Shown here: piece after piece, positions 27,357 to 35,479 of the stretch
How positions within the stretch are numbered: the stretch's first letter is position 1
Layout: every line of letters starts with the position of its first letter
Origin: Candidatus Hydrogenedentota bacterium
Lineage (GTDB): Bacteria; Hydrogenedentota; Hydrogenedentia; Hydrogenedentales; SLHB01
Length of the DNA stretch: 62,756 nt
Reading direction: 5' to 3'
Assembly: GCA_020849535.1 (NCBI GenBank)
Contig: JADLGB010000054.1
Coordinates: forward strand, 1-62,756
Notes under the pieces: generated by a model
What the model was told of the DNA's origin: nothing
Database searches by the model: none
The model's input: the letters and a program-made list of their open reading frames with translations, nothing else
Program-made: the position numbers and the translations under genes

Positions 27357-28475
27357 ATGGGTGATTTCATCCCCGTCAATGTGCCCGTTCTGAATGGAAA
27401 CGAACGCAAATACCTGAATGAATGCATCGACACGGGATGGATCTCATCCGAGGGACCTTTCGTCAAGCGCTTTGAAGAAGCCTTCGCTGCACGTGTCAGC
27501 AGGGCGCACGGGGTGAGCGTCAGCAGCGGCACCGCGGCGCTCGATGTCGCCGTCGCCGCGCTGGACATTGGAGTGGGGGACGAAGTCATCCTGCCCACGC
27601 TGACCATTATTTCGTGCGCGGCCGCGGTCGTGCGCTCCGGCGCCACACCGGTGCTGGTGGATTCCGACCCGCGCACCTGGAACATGATTCCCGCGCACGT
27701 CGAAGCCAAGATTACGCCCAACACCAGGGCCATCATGGTGGTCCACCTGTACGGGCTTCCCGTGGACATGGACCCCATCCTTGATATCGCCGCACGCCAC
27801 AACCTCGCGATCATCGAAGACACGGCCGAGGTCATCGGCCAGACCTACCGCGGCAGGAACTGCGGAAGCTTCGGCGACATCAGCACCTTCAGCTTCTATC
27901 CGAACAAGCACGTGACCACCGGCGAAGGCGGCATGCTCTGCACCAATGATGCGAATCTCGCGGAACGCTGCCGCTCCTTTCGCGACATGTGTTTTCTCAA
28001 GAGCCAGCGCTTCTTCCACGAAGACCTGGGATGGAACTTCCGGTTCAGCAACGTCCACGCCGCGCTGGGTCTGGCGCAGCTCGAACGACTCGACGAAACC
28101 GTGGCCACCAAGAAGCGCATGGGCAGGCGCTACACCGAATTGCTTGGAGATGTGCCCGGCATCGAGTTGCCGGTTCCCGAGACCGACTACGCCGAGAACA
28201 TCTATTGGGTATACGGCCTCGTGATCAAGGACGACGTTCCCTTCGACGCCAAAGAAGCCATGGCGCGCTTGGCCAAGCTCGGCGTCGGCACGCGCCCCTT
28301 CTTCTGGCCGATGCACGAGCAGCCGGTCTTCCACGACATGGACCTCTTTCCCGGCGAGTCGTACCCCTCGGCGGAGCGGCTCGCGCGCCGCGGCTTTTAC
28401 ATCCCCAGCGGCATCGCGTTGACCGATGACGAAATGGACCGCGTCGCCGTGGCCTTGAAGGAAGTCTTCGCATGA
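27357..28475 (+). CDS. DegT/DnrJ/EryC1/StrS aminotransferase, perosamine synthase-like
   Basis: This is a 372-residue PLP-dependent sugar aminotransferase with the Schiff-base lysine K184 in SFYPNKHVTTGEGG and D155 in IIEDTAE. The C-terminal segment TRPFFWPMHEQPVF and RRGFYIPSG are the blocks shared with GDP-perosamine synthases, which aminate GDP-4-keto-6-deoxymannose. The ATG at 27357 follows AAGGAG; the longer frame running into the preceding glycosyltransferase is rejected. It overlaps the next gene by four bases (ATGA). Substrate is predicted, not shown. Confidence 0.9.
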   Translation: MGDFIPVNVPVLNGNERKYLNECIDTGWISSEGPFVKRFEEAFAARVSRAHGVSVSSGTAALDVAVAALDIGVGDEVILPTLTIISCAAAVVRSGATPVLVDSDPRTWNMIPAHVEAKITPNTRAIMVVHLYGLPVDMDPILDIAARHNLAIIEDTAEVIGQTYRGRNCGSFGDISTFSFYPNKHVTTGEGGMLCTNDANLAERCRSFRDMCFLKSQRFFHEDLGWNFRFSNVHAALGLAQLERLDETVATKKRMGRRYTELLGDVPGIELPVPETDYAENIYWVYGLVIKDDVPFDAKEAMARLAKLGVGTRPFFWPMHEQPVFHDMDLFPGESYPSAERLARRGFYIPSGIALTDDEMDRVAVALKEVFA

Positions 28476-29248
28476 GCGTGTTCGGCGAATACGCCCACTA
28501 CTACAACCTCTTCTATCAGGACAAGGACTACGAAGGCGAAGCGGCCTTCGTCCATCGTATCCTGCAACGACACGCCCCGCACGCGAAACATATCCTCGAA
28601 CTTGGCAGCGGTACCGGCCGCCACGCCTTGCTTCTGGCGGAGAAGGGCTATACAGTTCACGGCGTCGATCGCAGTCCAGCGATGCTGGAGCAAGCGCGTG
28701 AGCGCGCGCGGCAGGCCCCGGCCTCAATTGCGGAGCGCCTCACCTACCACGAGGGCGATATCCGCGAGGTTCGCGTGAAGGAATCGTTCGACGCAGTCAT
28801 CTCGCTCTTTCATGTCTTCAGTTACCAGACCTCCGATGAAGCGCTGATCGCTGCCTTCGATACCGCCGCGGCCCATCTCAAACCGGGCGGCCTTTTGCTT
28901 TTCGACTGCTGGTACGGTCCCGCCGTGCTCGCCGAGCGTCCCGCCGTCCGGATCAAGCGTTTGGAGGACGAGGCCGTTTCCGTTACGCGCATCTCGGAAC
29001 CGCAATGTAACGACGAGCGCAACACCGTGGACGTCGCCTACACCGTCTTCGTCGAGGACAAACTCAGTGGCCAGATTCAGCGCGTACCCAACGAATGCCA
29101 CACCATGCGCTACCTGTTCACGCCGGAAGTGGAAACTCTCATGTGCCAGGCCGGCCTTCAGACCATCGAATCCGGCGAGTGGATGACCGAGCGGCCACCA
29201 TCGCGTGACACCTTCGGTGTCTACTTCGTGGGCATGAAGTCGGCATGA
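28472..29248 (+). CDS. Class I SAM-dependent methyltransferase
   Basis: This 258-residue methyltransferase has motif I ILELGSGTGRHALLLAEKG near residue 40, VHGVDRSPAMLEQAR and a post-motif VISLFHVFSYQT. The C-terminal half has a beta-rich insertion, as in glycine/sarcosine- or sugar-modifying relatives. Overlaps both neighbours by four bases, so it is translated as part of the glycan operon. It follows the perosamine-type aminotransferase and may N-methylate the amino sugar (inference). Confidence 0.85.
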   Translation: MSVFGEYAHYYNLFYQDKDYEGEAAFVHRILQRHAPHAKHILELGSGTGRHALLLAEKGYTVHGVDRSPAMLEQARERARQAPASIAERLTYHEGDIREVRVKESFDAVISLFHVFSYQTSDEALIAAFDTAAAHLKPGGLLLFDCWYGPAVLAERPAVRIKRLEDEAVSVTRISEPQCNDERNTVDVAYTVFVEDKLSGQIQRVPNECHTMRYLFTPEVETLMCQAGLQTIESGEWMTERPPSRDTFGVYFVGMKSA

Positions 29249-30426
29249 CACGCGGCCTCCTCATCGTCTTCCCCTACGCGCGCATGGACGCGCACCCCAC
29301 CATGCGAAACCTGCTCGCCGCCCTTGCCCGGGAATGGGACTTCGTGCATGTAGTGAGCGCGGGCGGCGATGCGCACCTGAAGAACGGCGATCCCGTGGAC
29401 GCGTGTCTCGTGCCCAGCCTTCCGCACTCGACCCTGAATCCGCTCGTGGGCCGCGGCTCATTCGTCGAGCAACCGCGCGCGCGGTTCCGCGCAGCCTTGG
29501 CGCCGCGGCGCCTCGCTGCGGAGCGCTCGCGGTATGCCGCCATCATCGGCGTCGATCCGGAAGGATTGATCCAGGCCCACCGGCTCAACCGCAGTGCCCA
29601 GCTTCCCTTGCTCTACCTCTCTTTTGAGATCATGTTCAAGGACGAAATCACAGGTTCGCCTTTGGAGGCAATGAAGCGGCGCGAGTTGGAGGCATCCCGC
29701 GAGGTTCGCCTCGCGCTCGTGCAGGATGAAGAGCGCGCCGCTTGTCTCGTGGAGCACAATGGCATTTCGCGCGAGAATATGGTCCTCGTTCCCAATGGAC
29801 CCGCTCCGGAACCGGCCGGCACATCGACATACCTTCGTGAAAAGCTGGGCATCCCCGCCGAATCGCGCATTGTCCTTTACGCCGGGAATCTCAAGACCTG
29901 GGCCTCCCGTGATTTCTTCGACGAGATGCTTGCGTTCTGGCCCCGCGACTACGTGCTGGTCCTCCACCACTGGGTGAACGCCGACTCGTTCCTGAATGCC
30001 TACCTGCGGCGCTTGCGCGAGACCGGACGTGTTTACGTTTCGGAAGATCCGCTGCCCCCGGATCGCCTGACCAGTCTATATGCATCCGCGGACTTCGGCC
30101 TCGCCCCCTTCAAGCGAACCCCCGACTTCTGGGACACCGGCCAGAACATCTACCACATGGGCCTCTCGTCCGGAAAGGTCGGCTACTACGCACTCTGCGG
30201 ACTGCCCATGCTGGCCAGCGACATGCCCGTGTTTCGCCGCGAGTTCTCGGAGTACCGTTGCGGAGAAGTTTACTCTTCCATCGGCCAGACAGGAGACCTC
30301 TTGCGGCGCATGGACGGCGAATACGACAAGTATCGCGCGGAATCGTTGCGGTTTTACCGCGAGCGCATGGACCCCACGCAAGGCATTCGCGCATTCTGCG
30401 AGCGACTGAGGTCTGCGGCCCCATGA
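29245..30426 (+). CDS. Glycosyltransferase-like protein
   Basis: This 393-residue protein has a GT-B-like layout: N-terminal GLLIVFPYARMDAHPTMRNL, inter-domain VLVPNGPAPEPAG, and C-terminal RIVLYAGNLKTWASRDF with LYASADFGLAPFK and KVGYYALCGLPMLASD. Family 4 features are recognisable but weaker than in the neighbouring genes; the usual E-x7-E is altered. Overlaps the methyltransferase and the next glycosyltransferase by four bases each. Confidence 0.75.
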   Translation: MTRGLLIVFPYARMDAHPTMRNLLAALAREWDFVHVVSAGGDAHLKNGDPVDACLVPSLPHSTLNPLVGRGSFVEQPRARFRAALAPRRLAAERSRYAAIIGVDPEGLIQAHRLNRSAQLPLLYLSFEIMFKDEITGSPLEAMKRRELEASREVRLALVQDEERAACLVEHNGISRENMVLVPNGPAPEPAGTSTYLREKLGIPAESRIVLYAGNLKTWASRDFFDEMLAFWPRDYVLVLHHWVNADSFLNAYLRRLRETGRVYVSEDPLPPDRLTSLYASADFGLAPFKRTPDFWDTGQNIYHMGLSSGKVGYYALCGLPMLASDMPVFRREFSEYRCGEVYSSIGQTGDLLRRMDGEYDKYRAESLRFYRERMDPTQGIRAFCERLRSAAP

Positions 30427-31631
30427 ATATCGCCGTATGGCATAACCTGAAAGGCGGCGGCGCCAAGCGCGCCCTCTACGAACAGGTGAAGGGCCTTGTC
30501 GCCCGCGGCCATACGGTGCAATCCTGGTGCCCGGACACCGCCGACCTGGACTATCTACCGCTCGCGGAATTCGGCCCGCGTCATGTCATGCCGCTTCCCC
30601 GCACTTCGGCTTCCGGGCTGACTGGAACGCTGCGCGCATTGAAGACAATGGATGAACATGCGCGCGCCTGCGCCGAAAGCATCAATCGAGGCTGCTTCGA
30701 TGCCTTGCTTGCCTACCCCTGCTTCTTTCACGCCGCGCCACCGATCGGACGCCACGTGCGTATCCCGTCGCTACTCTTTCTGCACGAACCCTGCCGCCGC
30801 CTTTACGAAGCGCTCCCGCAACTGCCCTGGGTCGCGCCACCGGCCGCGGCGGGACCGTGGTGGGCGCCCCGTCCGCTCAAACGCGCTCTCGAGAACATGC
30901 TGGCCACGCAAGGGCTCCGCATCCAGGCGCGCGAAGAACTCACGAATGTCCGCGCGTTCAGCCGGGTTCTCGTCAACTCGCGGTTCAGCCGCGAAAGCGT
31001 GATCCGCGCCTACGGCATCGAGTCGCACCTCTGCTACCTGGGCGTCGATACCGCCACGTTCCGGCCCACTGGTGCGGCCCGCGAATCCTTCGTGCTTGGC
31101 ATGGGCGGGCTATTCCCCGTGAAGCGCCCTGACCGTGCAATCCGCGCGCTGGCGGCCATCCCCGCAGCCAAACGTCCGCCCTTCGTGTGGGTCGGGCACT
31201 TCGAAGATCCCGCCTTTCGTCGCGATATGGAATCACTGGCGAATTCGCTCAGCGTCGATTTTGACGCGCGCATCGGTATGCCCGAACGCGAGGTCATCAA
31301 TCATCTGAGCCGGGCGGCTGCACTCATATACACGCCTCAGCTCGAGCCCTTTGGATTTGCGCCGCTCGAGGCCAATGCCTGCGAAACCCCCGTAGTTGCG
31401 ATCGCCGAAGGCGGCATCCGCGAAACCATCGTCGATGGACTCACCGGCCTGCTTGCAGATGGAGACAATCCCAACCAACTCGCAACGCTTATTACACGCC
31501 TGATCGAAGATCCAGAATCCGCGCGGCGAATGGGCGCCTCCGCCCGCGAACACGTGATTGCTCACTGGCCTTGGCCTGCCTCCATCGACCACCTCGAAAC
31601 CCACCTCACAGAAATTGCTGCATCTTCGTAG
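30423..31631 (+). CDS. Glycosyltransferase family 4
   Basis: This 402-residue GT-B enzyme opens with IAVWHNLKGGGAKRALYEQV, a standard family 4 N-terminus. Donor-site features are LGMGGLFPVKRPDRAIRALA and YTPQLEPFGFAPLEANAC (E-x7-E) followed by TPVVAIAEGGIRETI. Start is the ATG at 30423 that overlaps the previous stop; a longer upstream frame is rejected. It closes the polysaccharide locus; an inverted-repeat element follows. Confidence 0.92.
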   Translation: MNIAVWHNLKGGGAKRALYEQVKGLVARGHTVQSWCPDTADLDYLPLAEFGPRHVMPLPRTSASGLTGTLRALKTMDEHARACAESINRGCFDALLAYPCFFHAAPPIGRHVRIPSLLFLHEPCRRLYEALPQLPWVAPPAAAGPWWAPRPLKRALENMLATQGLRIQAREELTNVRAFSRVLVNSRFSRESVIRAYGIESHLCYLGVDTATFRPTGAARESFVLGMGGLFPVKRPDRAIRALAAIPAAKRPPFVWVGHFEDPAFRRDMESLANSLSVDFDARIGMPEREVINHLSRAAALIYTPQLEPFGFAPLEANACETPVVAIAEGGIRETIVDGLTGLLADGDNPNQLATLITRLIEDPESARRMGASAREHVIAHWPWPASIDHLETHLTEIAASS

Positions 31632-31670
31632 CGCCCGCTTTCCACGGCGGGCGTGTCGGATCCAATGGGA

Positions 31671-31821
31671 GCACAGGCGAGGGCGCCTATGCCACACGTA
31701 TATATCCACTCCGTTGTCCTTCTTTGATTCTTGAGGTCATTGGGTATGCCATGGACTGGAAGAAAGGAAGAACTCCTCAATGCATGGCAAGCGCGTGTGG
31801 CACAGGCGCCCTCGCCTGTGT
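31671..31821. repeat. 28-base imperfect inverted repeat pair between convergent genes
   Basis: Arms at 31671-31698 and 31794-31821 match in inverted orientation at 26 of 28 positions (core CACAGGCGAGGGCGCCT and its complement). The centre of 95 bases has no gene. T5 follows the right arm, so it could end transcription from the polysaccharide locus. A related core (AGCGAGGGCAGCGCCTGTGCCACAG) recurs at 34912-34936, which suggests a dispersed family. Confidence 0.65.
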
Positions 31822-31827
31822 TTTTGC

Positions 31828-32979
31828 CTACTCGGGGTCCTCCGGCATTTCCTCCCCCTCCAGGTCCATCTTCAACGACAAGAACCGGAGCAGGTCTTTC
31901 AGTGCCACAATCCCCACCAGCCGCTCGCCCTCCACCACCAGAAACCGGCTGTTCCCGGTGCGGTTCATCCGCGACAACGCATGCATCGCATCTTCATCCG
32001 GCGACACCGTATTCTCGCGCGAGCACGGAACAAGGATCTCCCCGATGCGCCGGATGTCCCAGTCTTCCTTGGGCACCGCCTTCACTTCGCGCGTGGTCAC
32101 GCACCCCAGCACCTTCCCGTCTTCGATCACCGGATACATCTTGTAATGGTAGCGGTAGATGTATTGCTCGACCAGCTCGGTCAAGGTGATGGATGGCGGC
32201 ACTGTAACGGGCTCCACCTGCATGAAGCTGCGCAGCGTTTCCCCCTCAAGCGCCCTCCGCACGATGACGTGCTTATAAGACATCTGCGAAGCGTTGCGCA
32301 GGAAGATGCCGATCATGAACCACCACAGCCCGCCAACAATGCTGCCCGCCACGAATGCGAACACACCGAGGACGACCAACGCCGTGCCGAAAAACGTGCC
32401 GATTCCCGCCGAGATCTTGGTGGCCCAGCGCAGATTCCCACGCGCGGCCCACAACGCCGCGCGCAACACGCGGCCTCCATCCAGCGGAAACGCCGGCACC
32501 ATATTGAACACCGCCAGCACCATGTTCAGCCAGGCCAGATACGCCAGCACTTCCCCCGTCACCTCAAGTCCGCTCACGCCGCGGAACACCGTCCCGGTGA
32601 CATGACACAGAAGCGCAAGGCACAGGCTCATGAGCGGACCCGCGATCGCCATCAGGAATTCGGACCGCGCGTCGTGCGCATCGTCCTCCATTTCCGCGAC
32701 GCCCCCGAACAGAAACAGCGTGATGCCCTCAATGGGGATTCCGTAGCGACGGGCCACTACCGCGTGGCCCAGTTCATGCAGCAGGATGGATGCAAAAAGC
32801 CCCACGGCTCCCAAGGCACCCATGACCCAGTAGGTAAGAGGGGGGAGTCCAGCGAACGCACTCGGAAAATGCCCTTGCGCCAGGGACCACGTCACGAGGA
32901 CGGCCAACACGACCCAACTGGAATCCACCCGGATGGGAAACCCCAGTAGGTGAAACAATGTCGCGCGCCTCGTGAACAT
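31828..32979 (-). CDS. Site-2 protease family (M50) zinc metalloprotease with CBS domains
   Basis: This 383-residue membrane protease has the zinc motif HELGH at residues 68-72 and the second metal-ligand motif NMVPAFPLDGGRVL near residue 155. About five membrane helices lie in residues 1-220. The C-terminal 150 residues carry two CBS domains, which usually sense adenine nucleotides. Bacterial relatives cut transmembrane anti-sigma factors or similar targets. No anti-sigma gene is adjacent, but membrane-anchored sigma factors lie 24-30 kb away. GGAGG precedes the ATG. Confidence 0.93.
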   Translation of the reverse strand: MFTRRATLFHLLGFPIRVDSSWVVLAVLVTWSLAQGHFPSAFAGLPPLTYWVMGALGAVGLFASILLHELGHAVVARRYGIPIEGITLFLFGGVAEMEDDAHDARSEFLMAIAGPLMSLCLALLCHVTGTVFRGVSGLEVTGEVLAYLAWLNMVLAVFNMVPAFPLDGGRVLRAALWAARGNLRWATKISAGIGTFFGTALVVLGVFAFVAGSIVGGLWWFMIGIFLRNASQMSYKHVIVRRALEGETLRSFMQVEPVTVPPSITLTELVEQYIYRYHYKMYPVIEDGKVLGCVTTREVKAVPKEDWDIRRIGEILVPCSRENTVSPDEDAMHALSRMNRTGNSRFLVVEGERLVGIVALKDLLRFLSLKMDLEGEEMPEDPE

Positions 32980-33069
32980 GCTCCGAATCCTCCGTGTACG
33001 TTTCCGTACCTCTGAAACATCCTCAGGTCACGAAAGATTCTCGCAAGATCTTCTGCACGCCACCGCCAT

Positions 33070-34527
33070 TCAGGTGGTCACGGCGCCGCCCTCTTTTGAG
33101 GCCTCATCGACTAATGCGATCCCCGTGTACCGGCAGAAGCGCTCCAGGTCGCGACTCATGTCGCCGTAACACGTCACGCGATGCAGGCCATGCGACCAAT
33201 TGTGCCATAGCGTCTCGATGTCGCCGTCTACTTTGACCTCGATCTTGGTGCGGCACCCGCGCTCGGTGTCCGGCGCGTCGATGATCTCGCCCGTAAAGTA
33301 CTGAATTCGGTCCGTCCCAACGAGGATGGCCTGGGTCGCGCGCCGCCCTTTCTCCATCTTCACCTGAGGCACGGCTCCTTCCTGCCGCTCCATGATGGTC
33401 CGCAACTTGTACGGGCAGGCCTTGCCGTCCGGCCCATCCATCTTCGTCGAACCGAGGCAATGCGCCAGGATGATGCTCTCCTTGGACTCATCCACCGTCG
33501 GGTCGCTGATGAAACCCGGCCTCCCGCTCATCGACTGCATCAGGATGAACGTCATCGCGCTCGCCAGATCGGATTCGCAGATCCCGGCCAGCCCCATATC
33601 GTTCAGGCGCGTGAACCCGATGCACGGAAACGCCGGCAACTGCCGGTACATGCTTCCGTAACAATCCACCGTGATCACCGTCGCCTTGTCCTCGTCCATT
33701 AGCCGCTCGAACGCCAGCGCCAGCCGGCACGACCGCTCGATCTCGTCCCGCGCGGGTTCCACCACCTTCACCGCATGCCGGATCCACCGGCGCGCTTCAG
33801 CCGCCGCGTCGGCTTCGGGCACGGCCTCATAGGCCGCCAACACCCGCTCCCGATCCACGCGCACGATCTGCGTACCAAATTTGTCCGCCACCGCCGACAG
33901 GAACTCGCCCGACAGTTCCCGCGAGGTCACATTCAGGATCTTCGCCTCGCGCAAATGGTGGATTGCCCGGAACGGACGCACCGCCGCGGCCAGCTCGTCG
34001 AAGTCGCTCGTCAGGATGCACTCAAACTTCGCGCCCTGCGGTTCCGTCCGGAGCTTTCCAAAAGTCGTCCACTCATGCCCCGAATACGGTGCCGCATACA
34101 GAAACGTGGGCTTGCCCGCCGCCAACACATCTTCCACCATCCCGCGCACGCCCATCGACAGATGCATCGCCAGCACGCCGTCCACATCCGCCAACTGCGG
34201 TGCAAGCGCCTGCGCCTGCTCCCGCGACGTCACCAGCACGCTCGGCGCGAACTCCACATCGGCAAAGGCCTTCTCGCGCTTCGCGAACTCCGCCTCATAG
34301 CGCTTCACCTCCGCGTCCAGGTCCATCGTTGGCTCCGGCCAATGCGCGTGAGGCACCCCCAGGTACAACCGCGCCACCTTCACGTTGGAACCCCGGCATC
34401 CCGGGCTCACCAACTCCGGCCCCGCGGGCGCACCTGCCGCCCACCCCGGCACACCCGGCGCTACAAACATAAACGCCCCCGCACCCGCGATTTGAAGGAA
34501 TTGCCTGCGCTTGAACTCGCGACCCAT
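33070..34527 (-). CDS. Tat-exported FucI/AraA-like sugar isomerase-family protein
   Basis: The 485-residue protein begins MGREFKRRQFLQIAGAGAFM, a twin-arginine signal. The ATG at 34527 is chosen because AGGGGGG lies seven bases upstream; an ATG nine codons earlier lacks a site. The C-terminal part (TRLNDMGLAGICESDLASAM, then SDPTVDESKESIILAHC) resembles the metal-binding region of L-fucose and L-arabinose isomerases. Fold assignment is from recall. An exported member is odd because the classical enzymes are cytoplasmic. No pathway genes are adjacent. Confidence 0.65.
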   Translation of the reverse strand: MGREFKRRQFLQIAGAGAFMFVAPGVPGWAAGAPAGPELVSPGCRGSNVKVARLYLGVPHAHWPEPTMDLDAEVKRYEAEFAKREKAFADVEFAPSVLVTSREQAQALAPQLADVDGVLAMHLSMGVRGMVEDVLAAGKPTFLYAAPYSGHEWTTFGKLRTEPQGAKFECILTSDFDELAAAVRPFRAIHHLREAKILNVTSRELSGEFLSAVADKFGTQIVRVDRERVLAAYEAVPEADAAAEARRWIRHAVKVVEPARDEIERSCRLALAFERLMDEDKATVITVDCYGSMYRQLPAFPCIGFTRLNDMGLAGICESDLASAMTFILMQSMSGRPGFISDPTVDESKESIILAHCLGSTKMDGPDGKACPYKLRTIMERQEGAVPQVKMEKGRRATQAILVGTDRIQYFTGEIIDAPDTERGCRTKIEVKVDGDIETLWHNWSHGLHRVTCYGDMSRDLERFCRYTGIALVDEASKEGGAVTT

Positions 34528-35028
34528 AGTAGATTCCCCCCTATTGCGCCGCATCCACCCTCGTGGACCGCCCTGCGGCGCGTATCCGAATCCATGCCCC
34601 TACCCACCAGCATACGGCAACCCCGAGATCCTGTAAAGGGGTGCTTTCACAAGATAGTGTGACAGACAAGCAGACCTCCGAGGTCTGTCAACTGATGCAA
34701 ATGACAAACGGATCCGTTGATCCTTGCGACAGTCCGAAATTTCTGCCATCAAAGCAGACTGCGGGAAGAAGTGTGGCTCTATGGAGTGCGGCGGCTTGCC
34801 GCTGCTTTCATCGAGCAGGCTTGCCTGCGTCGCGCCGCGAACACGCCACGCAGCCCCCGTCTTCACCGTCGAGTTGAGCAAAGCACAGCCTGGCGACACG
34901 GGCCCCTCCGCAGCGAGGGCAGCGCCTGTGCCACAGTAACGGAATACGCGAAATGCGGCCATCCTTTAACAGACAATCCTCGCAGTACCTGAGCCTCCAC
35001 AGGGTGACGCGCTCGGTTATTCGCATTC
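34528..35028. other. Intergenic region with degenerate repeats
   Basis: These 500 bases hold no supported gene. Short complementary phrases occur (GCGGCGGCTTGCCGCTGC near 34790-34806 and AGGCTTGCCTG near 34818). The segment 34912-34936 resembles the arms of the 31671-31821 element. An open minus-strand frame crosses it but has no ribosome site and is made of repeat text, so I do not call it. Confidence 0.4.
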
Positions 35029-35412
35029 TCATGACCCATCCCTTTGCGGGTACGACACCACGACCCATTCCTCGCGGCGGGCAACCCACGTCCGCAGCGT
35101 GCAGCTCTTTCCATCGGATGTGTATTCGAACTGACTCAGGAGCGACGCGTCGCCCCCATCGGGATACGTCAGGGGAAGCTCCTGGAGCGACGACGGATAC
35201 GTTCCCCCGGGCGGCACGGCGCTAAGAAGCCGATCAATCTCTACTTGGAGCGCCGCCTGTGCGGAGTCCCGCGCCGAAGCGTCAGCTTCGCGCAATGTGT
35301 TCGCAATGATTCGGCCCCCTTGAACGGCCACAAAAAGGAGCACGGTCGCCAGTAGCAAACTCACCACGACCTTTGTGGCTTTCTGCCGTCTTGCTTGAGG
35401 GTCGAGAATCAT
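35029..35412 (-). CDS. Small membrane-anchored hypothetical protein
   Basis: A 127-residue protein: MILDPQARRQKATK, then one hydrophobic helix (VVVSLLLATVLLFVAVQGG), then about 90 residues outside. The layout resembles type II/IV pseudopilin-like proteins, but there is no prepilin cleavage motif. The ATG at 35412 is chosen because GAGGGGG precedes it; the longer frame adds 12 residues without a site. It follows the next gene on the same strand by 67 bases. Function unknown. Confidence 0.55.
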   Translation of the reverse strand: MILDPQARRQKATKVVVSLLLATVLLFVAVQGGRIIANTLREADASARDSAQAALQVEIDRLLSAVPPGGTYPSSLQELPLTYPDGGDASLLSQFEYTSDGKSCTLRTWVARREEWVVVSYPQRDGS

Positions 35413-35479
35413 GCTTGGTCCCCCTCGGCACTGCCGCCCGTGAAACAACGCGTTACATGACTACGACACAGGCCGCCTT

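Noticed and set aside
31780..32949. Plus-strand frame opposite the site-2 protease
   Set aside because: HELGH and NMVPAFPLDGG are on the minus strand; the plus frame begins inside the inverted repeat and is histidine/arginine-rich noise.
34600..34962. Possible 120-codon minus-strand gene in the gap before 35029
   Set aside because: No ribosome site, and its first third is repeat-derived sequence.
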